NCBI GenBank assembly: GCA_900757195.1
Contig: CAAEMZ010000017.1
Span: 18,849-82,848, forward strand
Reading direction: 5' to 3'
Source: Lachnospiraceae bacterium
Lineage (GTDB): Bacteria > Bacillota > Clostridia > Lachnospirales > Lachnospiraceae
Length of the DNA: 64,000 nt
This document shows, one piece after another, positions 8,687 to 15,944 of the stretch. A model generated the notes under the pieces. The model did not search any database and was not told the origin of the DNA. It saw only the letters and a list, made by a program, of their open reading frames with translations. Numbering within the stretch: position 1 is the stretch's first letter; each line of letters opens with the position of its first letter. Both the position numbers and the translations under genes were made by a program.

Positions 8687-9460
8687 TTATTTAAAGTTTG
8701 CAGGACGTTTTTCGAGGAAAGCTGTCATACCTTCTCTCTGGTCTTCGGTTGTAAACGCAATGCCAAACAGCGCAGCCTCATGTTCAATGCCTTTCTTTAA
8801 CTCCATTTCCATGCCTTCATTCATTGACCGTTTACCCAAAGCAATCGCGGAAGCGCTGTTTTTGCAAATCATTTCTGCGAGTTCTTCGGCCTTTGCCACC
8901 GGATTTTCTTCAACCACATAATTTACAAGACCGATGGTCTTTGCTTCTTCGGCGCCGACTTTCCGTGCTGTCGCCAGCATCTCTTTGGCGATTCCGGTAC
9001 CTACCAGTCTCGGAAGTCTCTGGGTTCCTGCAAATCCCGGGAATACCCCAAGTGTCACTTCCGGAATACCGATTTTAGACTTTACTGAAGCCACCCGGAT
9101 ATCACAGGCCAGCGCCAGTTCACATCCGCCGCCCAATGCAAATCCATCAATGGCTGCAATGACGATTTTCGGCATATCCTGAATCGTGTTGTAGGTCGTC
9201 TGACCCAGTCTTGCAAAGTCATAGGCCTCTTCCGCATTCATTTTCTGCATGGCCGCGATATCTGCCCCTGCAACAAAGGCCTTACCGCCTGCGCCTGTAA
9301 TAATGACAACCTTTACTTCTTCATCTTCCGCCATCATTTCAGCCGCCTTGCCTAACTCTGTTAATACTTCAGCGCTCAAAGCATTCAATGCTTTTGGGCG
9401 ATTGATGGTCATGTAACCAACATTGTTCTTTTTTTCACAAATAATCGTATTAAAATCCAT
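8687..9460 (-). CDS. crt: Crotonase / short-chain (S)-specific enoyl-CoA hydratase
   Basis: 257-residue crotonase. It interconverts crotonyl-CoA and (S)-3-hydroxybutyryl-CoA. It has the oxyanion-hole segments AGADIAAM and DGFALGGGCELALACD, and the catalytic-glutamate region IPEVTLGVFPGFAGTQRLPR. The start is fixed at ATG 9460 (MDFNTII, AGGAG upstream). An in-frame ATG at 9532 lies within the sigma-54 promoter, upstream of the expected transcript start. It is the first gene of the operon, about 50 bases downstream of the predicted transcription start. Confidence 0.95.
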   Translation of the reverse strand: MDFNTIICEKKNNVGYMTINRPKALNALSAEVLTELGKAAEMMAEDEEVKVVIITGAGGKAFVAGADIAAMQKMNAEEAYDFARLGQTTYNTIQDMPKIVIAAIDGFALGGGCELALACDIRVASVKSKIGIPEVTLGVFPGFAGTQRLPRLVGTGIAKEMLATARKVGAEEAKTIGLVNYVVEENPVAKAEELAEMICKNSASAIALGKRSMNEGMEMELKKGIEHEAALFGIAFTTEDQREGMTAFLEKRPANFK

Positions 9461-9522
9461 TCTTTCTCCTTTCTGAAATATCCCATCTGTATACTTCTCT
9501 GATATGTGATACTCTTCTATAG

Positions 9523-9539
9523 TGCAAGGCACGTGCCAA
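9523..9539 (-). promoter_or_regulatory. Sigma-54 (-24/-12) promoter of the acyl-CoA operon
   Basis: The minus strand reads TTGGCACGTGCCTTGCA, a full match to TTGGCAC-N5-TTGCA. Transcription should begin near 9511, giving a leader of about 50 bases before crt. The activator gene lies immediately upstream, and its likely binding sites are 130-235 bp upstream. The 9461-9770 gap holds this promoter, a terminator and the activator sites, with no gene. Confidence 0.92.
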
Positions 9540-9567
9540 CTTTTTCACAATCCGGCATATAAATAAA

Positions 9568-9613
9568 AAAGAATGGGAAAAACCTGATAAATTCAAGGTT
9601 TTTCCCATTCTTT
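9568..9613. terminator. Terminator between the activator gene and the operon promoter
   Basis: An 18-bp stem (9568-9585 with 9596-9613) has T-runs on both sides. On the minus strand it ends the activator transcript before the sigma-54 promoter, so the operon depends on its own promoter. Confidence 0.88.
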
Positions 9614-9671
9614 TTTTATTTATTTTTCGATAAATTCCGAAAAAAGTCTTTGATTATCCGTCCGGGTCAAT

Positions 9672-9686
9672 GTAACGTTTTATTAC
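9672..9686. promoter_or_regulatory. Upstream activator site 1
   Basis: GTAACGTTTTATTAC, a near-palindrome of the form GTAAC-N5-GTTAC, lies about 140 bp upstream of the -24 element. Confidence 0.6.
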
Positions 9687-9741
9687 GGATTTAACGTTCT
9701 TCCGGACGCAGAGCCCCGTCCTCTGCCGCTTTGGGGTTAAT

Positions 9742-9774
9742 GTAACATTTCGTTACACTGTAACATGATGTTAC
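9742..9774. promoter_or_regulatory. Paired upstream activator sites 2 and 3
   Basis: GTAACATTTCGTTAC (9742-9756) and GTAACATGATGTTAC (9760-9774) are perfect GTAAC-N5-GTTAC palindromes with centres 18 bp apart. The second overlaps the stop codon of the activator gene. Such pairs are typical of enhancer-binding proteins with a Fis-type HTH. Which protein binds is inferred from adjacency. Confidence 0.7.
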
Positions 9775-11168
9775 GGCTCTAATTCCTCTTTTGGAATCTT
9801 TTCCATAATCCGATACAGCCTTGGCCGGGAAATTTTTAAAATTTTGGCCGTTTTTGTCAGATTCTGTTCCGTCTGCTTCAGTGTCCGGAGGACAATCTGC
9901 TGCTCCAGCGCCTCAACCATACTGTCCATGCTGTCGCCCGAAATACTTTCTTTTTCCCCCTGTGTTCCCTGAAGGATATGCCACGGAACGTTCAATACGG
10001 TAATGTGTCGGCCATCCGCCATATAATACATCTTTGACAGTATGTTATTGAGCTCACGCACATTTCCCGGCCAGTTATACTGTTGAAGAACCGTATAAAC
10101 CTCCGGATCTACCGTCTTTTTTATCCCGTTTTCCTGATAAAGCTCTTCCAGAATTCCGGGCACCAGCTCCGGAATATCCTCCAGATGTTCTCTCAGAGAC
10201 GGCGCCTTCACATTTAAAATGTTCAGCCGATAATACAAATCTTCCCGGAACTTTCCTTCCTTCACCATCTTCTTCAAATCCCGATTGGTTGCAGCGATAA
10301 TCCGGACATCGACAGAAATCATCTTATTTCCACCAACCCGTGTCAGTTCCTTCTCCTGAAGAACCCGAAGCAGCTTTGCCTGCATAAACAGCGGCATCTC
10401 CCCGATTTCGTCCAAAAACAGCGTTCCGTTATTTGCCAGTTCAAATTTTCCGATTTTTCCATTTTTTGAAGCGCCGGAAAAACTGCCGCCGACATAGCCG
10501 AAAAATTCACTTTCAAAGAGATTTTCCGGAATCGCCGCACAATTCACCCGGACAAACATACGATCATGACGCTGGCTGCAATGATGAATGGAATGGGCGA
10601 TCAGTTCCTTACCGACACCGCTTTCCCCGGTAATCAATACTGTCTGCCGGACTGCCGCAACTTTAACGATTTCATCCTTCAGCTCACGCATCACCGGACT
10701 GCTTCCCACGATGCTGTCCAGTGAATATTTCGAACTCTGCAGTTCAAGAAGCTTTGTCTTATAATAATCTAATTCATCATTAATCTTCTGATTTTTATCC
10801 GCCAGAGCCATCAGGTCCTCGATGCTGGTAAACATCAAAAGCCCAAAGGCGGCAAGAGATTTGCCGTTTTCCACGATTGGAATCCGGTGGACGATAATTT
10901 CCTGTCCTTTGACCTTGCCATTGATGTACTTGTGACGGTCTGCATATTCCGCCTTCTGGGTTTTCAAAACTAACGGCGTCCGGGAATTCTCTATCACCTC
11001 ATACACGTGTTTTCCAATGGCCGCTTCCGGTTCCATTCCCAGAAAATCCCCGTAGGACTTATTCATAAATAAAATATGTTCGTCCGCCCCAACAAGGAGT
11101 ACCGGCATCGGCAGCGCCTCCAGGCACTTTTTATAAATATTGATGGACTTTTCTTTTTCTTTATTCAT
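9771..11168 (-). CDS. Sigma-54-dependent transcriptional activator (PAS, AAA+, Fis HTH)
   Basis: 465-residue enhancer-binding protein. An N-terminal PAS domain spans about residues 13-125 and probably senses a metabolite or redox signal. The AAA+ domain runs from about 150 to 385 with Walker A GESGVGKE (about 181-188) and Walker B GTLFLDEIGEMP (about 248-259). A C-terminal Fis-type HTH (NLTKTAKILKISRPRLYRIM) closes it. The sigma-54 contact loop reads GSFSGA instead of the canonical GAFTGA. There is no receiver domain, so it is not a response regulator. The start is ATG 11168, with GGAGGG upstream; an earlier in-frame GTG at 11189 lies upstream of that site. It almost certainly controls the downstream operon and probably the thiolase gene. 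Confidence 0.95.
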   Translation of the reverse strand: MNKEKEKSINIYKKCLEALPMPVLLVGADEHILFMNKSYGDFLGMEPEAAIGKHVYEVIENSRTPLVLKTQKAEYADRHKYINGKVKGQEIIVHRIPIVENGKSLAAFGLLMFTSIEDLMALADKNQKINDELDYYKTKLLELQSSKYSLDSIVGSSPVMRELKDEIVKVAAVRQTVLITGESGVGKELIAHSIHHCSQRHDRMFVRVNCAAIPENLFESEFFGYVGGSFSGASKNGKIGKFELANNGTLFLDEIGEMPLFMQAKLLRVLQEKELTRVGGNKMISVDVRIIAATNRDLKKMVKEGKFREDLYYRLNILNVKAPSLREHLEDIPELVPGILEELYQENGIKKTVDPEVYTVLQQYNWPGNVRELNNILSKMYYMADGRHITVLNVPWHILQGTQGEKESISGDSMDSMVEALEQQIVLRTLKQTEQNLTKTAKILKISRPRLYRIMEKIPKEELEP

Positions 11169-11276
11169 TTCATCCCTCCAAACTATCACATATCAGAGAG
11201 ACTGTGAAAACTCCTGTTATTTAAAATGATATCATGCCGCCCATAGTTTCTCAAGTTGAAATTTTTTCCACATACT

Positions 11277-11327
11277 GCAAAAAGGCCTATAAACACTGCA
11301 TATACAATGTTTATAGGCCTCTTTTTC
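11277..11327 (-). terminator. Terminator of the rpsF-ssb-rpsR operon
   Basis: A 13-bp stem (11283-11295 with 11308-11320) is flanked by A/T runs on both sides. It lies 30 bases past the rpsR stop and upstream of the activator gene. Confidence 0.88.
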
Positions 11328-11349
11328 CTGTTATATGATTTTACCTTAA

Positions 11350-11613
11350 TTAATCTACGATGTAAGGCATAAGTGCGATATGTCTTGCTCTCTTAATAGC
11401 AACTGTAAGAGCTCTCTGATGTTTTGCACAGTTTCCTGTGATTCTTCTAGGAAGAATTTTACCTCTTTCAGAGATATATCTTTTTAATTTATTTACATCT
11501 TTGTAATCAATTACAGCGTTTTTATCTGCACAGTATACGCAGACTTTTTTTCTTCTGCGTCCGCCACGTCTCTTCATTGGAGAGTCGTTTCTTTTTTCTC
11601 TATCGAATGCCAT
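11350..11613 (-). CDS. rpsR: 30S ribosomal protein S18
   Basis: 87-residue S18 that binds the platform of the small subunit together with S6. The diagnostic core is present: CVYCADKNAVIDYKDVNKL, then RYISERGKILPRRITGNC and AKHQR. The cysteines in CVYC and NC are those of the zinc-binding form. The start is ATG 11613 with AGGAGG 8 bases upstream; upstream in-frame codons lie in or before that site. It is the third gene of the standard rpsF-ssb-rpsR operon. Confidence 0.97.
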   Translation of the reverse strand: MAFDREKRNDSPMKRRGGRRRKKVCVYCADKNAVIDYKDVNKLKRYISERGKILPRRITGNCAKHQRALTVAIKRARHIALMPYIVD

Positions 11614-11659
11614 ATTCATAACCTCCTGATTCAAATTCTAATTTCCGGGATTTTTATAT

Positions 11660-12106
11660 TTAACTAAATGGTAATTCCTCATCCAAACCGTCCGGAATAT
11701 TCATAAAGCCGTCGCCCACCGGTGCGCTCGGCGCCGGAGCTGCTTCCTGTCTTGCACCGTAAGATGCTGCGGACTGTTCGCTGGCTGCTTTGCTTTCTGC
11801 AAATTCCTGGTCTTCTACGATAACGTCTGTTGTGTAGACTTTCACACCATCGCGGTTTGTGTAACTGCCGGTCTGGATTCTTCCGGAAACGACAATACGA
11901 ATTCCCTGTCTGAAGTATCTTTCTGCAAATTCTGCACTGCGGCCAAAGGTCACACAGTTAATAAAATCTGCATCCGGTTCCCCAGCTCTTTTAAATGTCC
12001 GGTTCACTGCCAGCGTATATCTGGCAACAGCCACTGGACGTTCTCCCTGAGAGTAACGTACTTCAGGGTCTCTAGTTAATCTTCCCATTAAAATAACTTT
12101 ATTCAT
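11660..12106 (-). CDS. ssb: Single-stranded DNA-binding protein
   Basis: 148 residues. The OB-fold runs over about residues 1-105 (MNKVILMGRLTRDPEVRYSQ, FINCVTFGRSAEFAERYFRQ). A flexible linker rich in A, P and S follows, then the acidic C-terminal tip DGLDEELPFS that recruits replication and repair partners. It lies between rpsF and rpsR, the conserved order in Firmicutes, 25 bases after rpsF. Confidence 0.97.
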   Translation of the reverse strand: MNKVILMGRLTRDPEVRYSQGERPVAVARYTLAVNRTFKRAGEPDADFINCVTFGRSAEFAERYFRQGIRIVVSGRIQTGSYTNRDGVKVYTTDVIVEDQEFAESKAASEQSAASYGARQEAAPAPSAPVGDGFMNIPDGLDEELPFS

Positions 12107-12131
12107 TTAGACTTACACCTCTTTCTGAAAA

Positions 12132-12419
12132 TTAAGCGTCCTGTCTAATGCATAAATATCTAATTACATTTTCCATGATACGAACACGCTGTTCAACTTC
12201 ATTTGGACAATTAGAATCAGATTCAAAAGTAATGAAATAGTAGAATCCTTCTTTCATCTTCTGAATTTCGTAAGCTAATTTTCTCTTACCCCATTCATCA
12301 ACGTTTGTTACGTTACCACCAAAACGAGCGATGACTTCTTTAACTTTCTCTACGGTAGCTGTTCTTTCCTCATCTTCGATTTTTGTTGTAACAACAACGC
12401 ATAATTCATACTTGTTCAT
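12132..12419 (-). CDS. rpsF: 30S ribosomal protein S6
   Basis: 95-residue S6. It opens MNKYELCVVV and contains GKRKLAYEIQKMKEGFYYF and IMENVIRYLCIR, all typical. The start is ATG 12419 with AGGAGG upstream; an in-frame extension to 12470 lacks a ribosome site and family similarity. It is the first gene of the operon. The leader (about 12425-12455) can form a small hairpin with CTCTG/CAGAG arms, which might be an autoregulatory element, but a known S6:S18 leader motif is not evident. Confidence 0.96.
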   Translation of the reverse strand: MNKYELCVVVTTKIEDEERTATVEKVKEVIARFGGNVTNVDEWGKRKLAYEIQKMKEGFYYFITFESDSNCPNEVEQRVRIMENVIRYLCIRQDA

Positions 12420-12510
12420 GCTGCTGCACCTCCTTCTGGTCTCTGGCCCTCTGTCAACTGCAGAGAGCAAGGAAATAATTAAAACATATCACAAGTCCCC
12501 ATGATAACAT

Positions 12511-12539
12511 AAAAAGAGACTTGTTACAAGTCTCTTTTT
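12511..12539 (-). terminator. Terminator overlapping the end of the DUF951 gene
   Basis: A 13-bp stem (12511-12523 with 12527-12539) with loop TTA; the DUF951 stop codon (TAA, minus strand) covers the loop. A/T runs on both arms let it act in either direction. Confidence 0.8.
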
Positions 12540-12709
12540 AAATTTCTTATATTTTTTTCCACTAATTTCCGCGGAACCATAATCTGGTGTCCACAGCCCT
12601 CACACTTTAAACGAAAATCCGCGCCAATCCGCAGAACTTCCCACTCAAAGCTTCCGCAAGGATGTTTTTTCTTCAGCCGGACGATATCTCCCACCTGAAT
12701 ATCCATCAT
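12524..12709 (-). CDS. DUF951 family protein
   Basis: Small protein of about 61 residues of unknown function, widespread in Firmicutes and often near rpsF. It has the typical start MDIQVGDIVRLKKKHPCG and a CEGCGHQIMVPR segment, so three cysteines (one in HPCG, two in CEGC) may bind a metal. The fold is probably a small beta-barrel resembling KOW/SH3 nucleic-acid binders; this is inferred. Two ATGs at 12709 and 12706 follow AAAGGG, and either could be used. It lies just upstream of the rpsF operon. Confidence 0.85.
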   Translation of the reverse strand: MMDIQVGDIVRLKKKHPCGSFEWEVLRIGADFRLKCEGCGHQIMVPRKLVEKNIRNLKRDL

Positions 12710-12747
12710 GTCACACCCTTTCATCAAGGTCCAAGGTAAAAAAAGGA

Positions 12748-12820
12748 AGCTACTGAGGGGAATCGAACCCCTGACCTACGCATTACGAGTGCGTCGCTCT
12801 ACCGACTGAGCCACAGTAGC
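12748..12820 (-). tRNA. tRNA-Thr (anticodon CGT)
   Basis: Cloverleaf on the minus strand: acceptor GCTACTG/CAGTAGC, D-arm GCTC...GAGC, anticodon stem ACGCA/TGCGT with loop CTCGTAA, and T-arm AGGGG-TTCGATT-CCCCT. The CGT anticodon reads ACG threonine codons. The 3' CCA is not encoded. Confidence 0.97.
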
Positions 12821-12868
12821 CTGCCTTTCTATTATATCAAAATTTTTATTTTTGTCCAGCGTTATTTA

Positions 12869-13906
12869 TCAATATTTATTATGAACCACTTCCACGCCGC
12901 AAATCAGGTCTTTAATATCCAGTTCTGTTCCGTCATCCAGGACCGCCCGACCCGTAAACCGGCCGAAAACCTGATGCTGGTCGGTTAAGATTAATTTGTA
13001 GTCCATTTTGGCGCTCCGGTCAAAAATCGGTATAAAATCACCTTCCAGCCTTTCGTCGGAAGATAATATCTGCCATGGCTCCGTATAAAGACGGTTTCCA
13101 TTGAAATCTTCCGGTATACAGAAGGTCACTCCATCCAGTTTATGGACTTTGCCATCATAGATCAGAACATTTTCACTGGCCGAGGAACGGTCACTGAAGC
13201 CATAGCCGAGATTAAACCCAAAAGGTACGCCGTCCACCCAGCCGCTGGCGGTTCCCCAGTACCAGACATTATCATAGGTCCATACGCCCCGTCCCCAGTC
13301 CAGTACGCCCATGGCCTCCTCCGGATAAAACCGCCACTGGTCGTTTCCGAGACGTATGCAGCCGCTGGCCGGCAGGCAGTTGATTTTCTGATTGTAATAA
13401 AATGCCGTCGGTTTTTCTTTCCATGGTGTGGCAATGCACATACTTTCTGACGGTTTCTGCAGCAGCCAGATTTCCACATCCAGATTTTTTCCGTCTTTGA
13501 AATTTTTAAAATGACACTGGATTTTCCGCCGGTCAAATACGACCGAATATTTTAAATGAATCCGTTCATTCTGAAATTCGGCATTTCCCTGATCTGAATG
13601 GCACCCCAGGTGAAAACGTCCCATAGGCATCGGTACAAGAACGGTCTCCGTATGATGCTCCGCCTTATCGAAGTCCAGCAGGGACACACTCAGCAATCCG
13701 ATATAGCCCATATCAGAAATCGTAAAAGCCGCTCCGAAATGGTCATTATTCACCAGATAATAGTCCCACTCTTTGATCCGGTGCTTCGGCGCCCGGATTC
13801 TGCTTCGGTCATACTTCCAGACCGGCGTTCTGGCCCACCCCGGTTCACTGATCTGTCCCCAGTCATCCAGCAATGGCTGTCTTGTCGTCACTTCGTGCTG
13901 TTTCAT
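12869..13906 (-). CDS. DUF2804 domain-containing protein
   Basis: 345-residue protein of the DUF2804 family, function unknown. It opens with a partner-like QPLLDDWGQISEPGWAR segment and continues as a beta-rich chain with many tryptophans (WKYDRSR, EWDYYLV, WGTASGWVDGVPFGFNLGYG). There is no signal peptide or membrane segment. AGGGGTG precedes the ATG. It follows the pyrimidine-nucleoside phosphorylase by 22 bases, so it is probably the last gene of a three-gene operon. The family resembles lipocalin-like or AttH-like lipid-processing folds, but no function can be assigned here. Confidence 0.85.
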   Translation of the reverse strand: MKQHEVTTRQPLLDDWGQISEPGWARTPVWKYDRSRIRAPKHRIKEWDYYLVNNDHFGAAFTISDMGYIGLLSVSLLDFDKAEHHTETVLVPMPMGRFHLGCHSDQGNAEFQNERIHLKYSVVFDRRKIQCHFKNFKDGKNLDVEIWLLQKPSESMCIATPWKEKPTAFYYNQKINCLPASGCIRLGNDQWRFYPEEAMGVLDWGRGVWTYDNVWYWGTASGWVDGVPFGFNLGYGFSDRSSASENVLIYDGKVHKLDGVTFCIPEDFNGNRLYTEPWQILSSDERLEGDFIPIFDRSAKMDYKLILTDQHQVFGRFTGRAVLDDGTELDIKDLICGVEVVHNKY

Positions 13907-13928
13907 GCAATCACCCCTTAAATCTGCA

Positions 13929-15227
13929 TTATATCATTTTATAAATCAACTGTTTCTGCGCTGTTTCCCTATCGCTCCACACAAAGGCGCCATATAGCCG
14001 TTCCTTCCACAAAACGTCCAGCGGCCGGTTATGATGAACCCAGGCGAGGACATCTCCCTTCGCCACCCGGTCTCCGGTCTTTTTCCCAAGAACGATTCCG
14101 GTCTCCGGCTGTATCGCATCTTCCTTCCGTTCCCGTCCGGCTCCGATTTCCATCGCCAGCCGTCCGATCTCCAGCGCCCGGACCTGTTCAATATAGCCGT
14201 CTTTTTCCGCAATAAACGGCGTCACACAGGCCGCCTTTGGAAATCTTTCCGTATCGTCGATCCAGGACACATTCCCCCCCTGGGCGGCAACCATCGCTTT
14301 CAGCTTTTTGATGGCGCTTCCGTCTTCCAGCACCTGCTGCATCCGCCGGCGGCCTTCGGCCTCATCGACAGCCAGTCCCGCTTCCACCAGAATCACACTG
14401 CCGCCCCGAAGGCACAGTTCTGTCAGGTCTTCCGGCCCCCGGCCATAAAGGGTTTCAATCGCCTCTTTGACCTCCAGCGCATTTCCGACCGCCCGGCCCA
14501 GAGGCTCATTCATATCCGTAATCATGGCCCGGACCTTTTTCCCGCAGGCTTCACCGAGGGATATCATCATCTGCGCCAGCTCCAGCGCATCCGCCGGCGT
14601 CTGCATAAAAGCGCCCTCGCCGTATTTAACGTCCAGTTCGATCATATCTGCGCCCGCCGCCAGCTTTTTAGACATGACGCTGGATGCGATCAGCGGAATC
14701 GAAGCGACCGTCCCTGTAACGTCTCTGAGGGCATACAGTTTTTTATCCGCAGGAACCAACTGCTCCGTCTGACCGATCACCGCAATGCCGATATCATTGA
14801 CCTGGCGGATAAAGGCCTTTTCATCCAGATAACAGTTAAACCCTTCAATGGATTCGAGTTTATCCAGTGTTCCTCCCGTATAGCCGAGGCCCCGTCCGGA
14901 CATTTTTGCGATTTTAATGCCGCAGGCCGCCAGCATCGGTCCAAGCACGAGGGTCGTTTTATCGCCAACGCCTCCCGTCGAGTGTTTGTCCACCTTCAAT
15001 CCGCGAATTTCCTTCAGATCGATCATGTCCCCGCTGTGCATCATGGCCGTAGTTAAATCCGCCGTTTCCCGGACCGTCATCCCGTTCAGGACAATCGCCA
15101 TCAGCAGGGCGCTGACCTGATAATCCGGAATCTCCCCGGCCGTATATTTCTGAATCCACCACTGGATTTCTTCCGTCGTCAGCGCTTCTTTCTGCCGCTT
15201 CTTTTCAATAATATCCACAAAACGCAT
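13929..15227 (-). CDS. pdp: Pyrimidine-nucleoside (thymidine) phosphorylase
   Basis: 432 residues. Cleaves thymidine, uridine or deoxyuridine with phosphate to the free base and (deoxy)ribose-1-phosphate in the cytoplasm. The signature GRGLGYTGGTLDKLESIEGF region is intact, with KHSTGGVGDKTTL binding phosphate upstream and a C-terminal barrel-sandwich domain (GRERKEDAIQPETGIVL). The length fits Pdp/DeoA. ATG 15227 has GGGGGTGG upstream; an in-frame extension to 15290 would overlap the GDSL gene and lacks a site. It lies between the GDSL esterase and DUF2804 genes with short gaps. Confidence 0.95.
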   Translation of the reverse strand: MRFVDIIEKKRQKEALTTEEIQWWIQKYTAGEIPDYQVSALLMAIVLNGMTVRETADLTTAMMHSGDMIDLKEIRGLKVDKHSTGGVGDKTTLVLGPMLAACGIKIAKMSGRGLGYTGGTLDKLESIEGFNCYLDEKAFIRQVNDIGIAVIGQTEQLVPADKKLYALRDVTGTVASIPLIASSVMSKKLAAGADMIELDVKYGEGAFMQTPADALELAQMMISLGEACGKKVRAMITDMNEPLGRAVGNALEVKEAIETLYGRGPEDLTELCLRGGSVILVEAGLAVDEAEGRRRMQQVLEDGSAIKKLKAMVAAQGGNVSWIDDTERFPKAACVTPFIAEKDGYIEQVRALEIGRLAMEIGAGRERKEDAIQPETGIVLGKKTGDRVAKGDVLAWVHHNRPLDVLWKERLYGAFVWSDRETAQKQLIYKMI

Positions 15228-15258
15228 ATTTTCCACCCCCGTTATCCACCATCTGCGT

Positions 15259-15858
15259 TTATTTCTCCCCATGAATCTGACGGTAGGCATCGCAGAAAAT
15301 CTCAGCCATCACCCGATAGCCCTCTGCCGTCGGATGGACGCCATCCTGCAGTCCCCGCACAATTCCTTCTTTTTTTAAATATTTCGGAAATTTTTCCTGA
15401 AAATCCACAGTTGGAATCTGTCTTTTCCCACAGTAATCCAGCAGCCATTCCCGGTACTCCCGGAACAGCGCCATCGTATGCTCAATACTGTGGCAGCTAA
15501 ACCAGCATTTCTCCAGAAGCTCTCCGTCAATCTGCAGCGGAATCCCCAAAATCACCGGAATCCCGGCCTTTTCCGCCTTCCGAACCATCCGGTCCATGCT
15601 CTCGCAGGTATGGCTCTGCGGAATTCCCATAAGAATATCATTGGCCCCGCCCATAATAAAGACTTCCTTCGGCCGGTGATACAGAACGTCTTCCATAAAT
15701 CGCACATTCATGCCATCGGCTGTATCCCCATTTTCTCCCTGATTCAGGATACGGATTCCCAGAGCCTCTCCGGCAAGCCGGGGCCAGGCGCCCATCGGAT
15801 AGGTGCCGTAGCCATAAACAATACTGTCCCCCAGACATACCAAATCGATTGCTGCCAT
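15259..15858 (-). CDS. SGNH/GDSL-family hydrolase
   Basis: 199-residue esterase-like protein with the SGNH blocks: GDSIVYGYG (block I, catalytic Ser), a central Gly in LNQGENGDTADG, GGANDILMG (block III, Asn), and DGVHPTAEGY (block V, Asp and His). There is no signal peptide, so it is probably cytoplasmic. Similar enzymes act as acyl-esterases or deacetylases; the substrate is unknown. Start at ATG 15858, chosen over ATG 15864 because GGGGTGA abuts the latter. First gene of the operon with pdp and DUF2804. Confidence 0.9.
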   Translation of the reverse strand: MAAIDLVCLGDSIVYGYGTYPMGAWPRLAGEALGIRILNQGENGDTADGMNVRFMEDVLYHRPKEVFIMGGANDILMGIPQSHTCESMDRMVRKAEKAGIPVILGIPLQIDGELLEKCWFSCHSIEHTMALFREYREWLLDYCGKRQIPTVDFQEKFPKYLKKEGIVRGLQDGVHPTAEGYRVMAEIFCDAYRQIHGEK

Positions 15859-15900
15859 CCTCATTCACCCCATCCTTATTTGCTGATTTCAGTATAACAC

Positions 15901-15939
15901 AAAAAAAGGTATCGTGAACATCTCTGTTCGCGATACCTT
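15901..15939 (-). terminator. Terminator of the L,D-transpeptidase gene
   Basis: A 15-bp stem with one G-T pair (15906-15920 with 15925-15939) is followed by seven T on the minus strand. It directly follows the stop codon. Confidence 0.9.
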
Positions 15940-15944
15940 AAATT

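Noticed and set aside
9461..9532. Longer N-terminus for crotonase starting at 9532
   Set aside because: That start lies inside the sigma-54 promoter, upstream of the expected transcript start; ATG 9460 has a proper ribosome site.
12420..12480. S6:S18 ribosomal leader before rpsF
   Set aside because: A small CTCTG/CAGAG hairpin exists, but the conserved bulge and flanking pairs of the known leader were not found.
14031..15056. Long plus-strand reading frame of 341 codons opposite the nucleoside phosphorylase gene
   Set aside because: No family similarity, no ribosome site, and the opposite strand encodes a complete, conserved enzyme.
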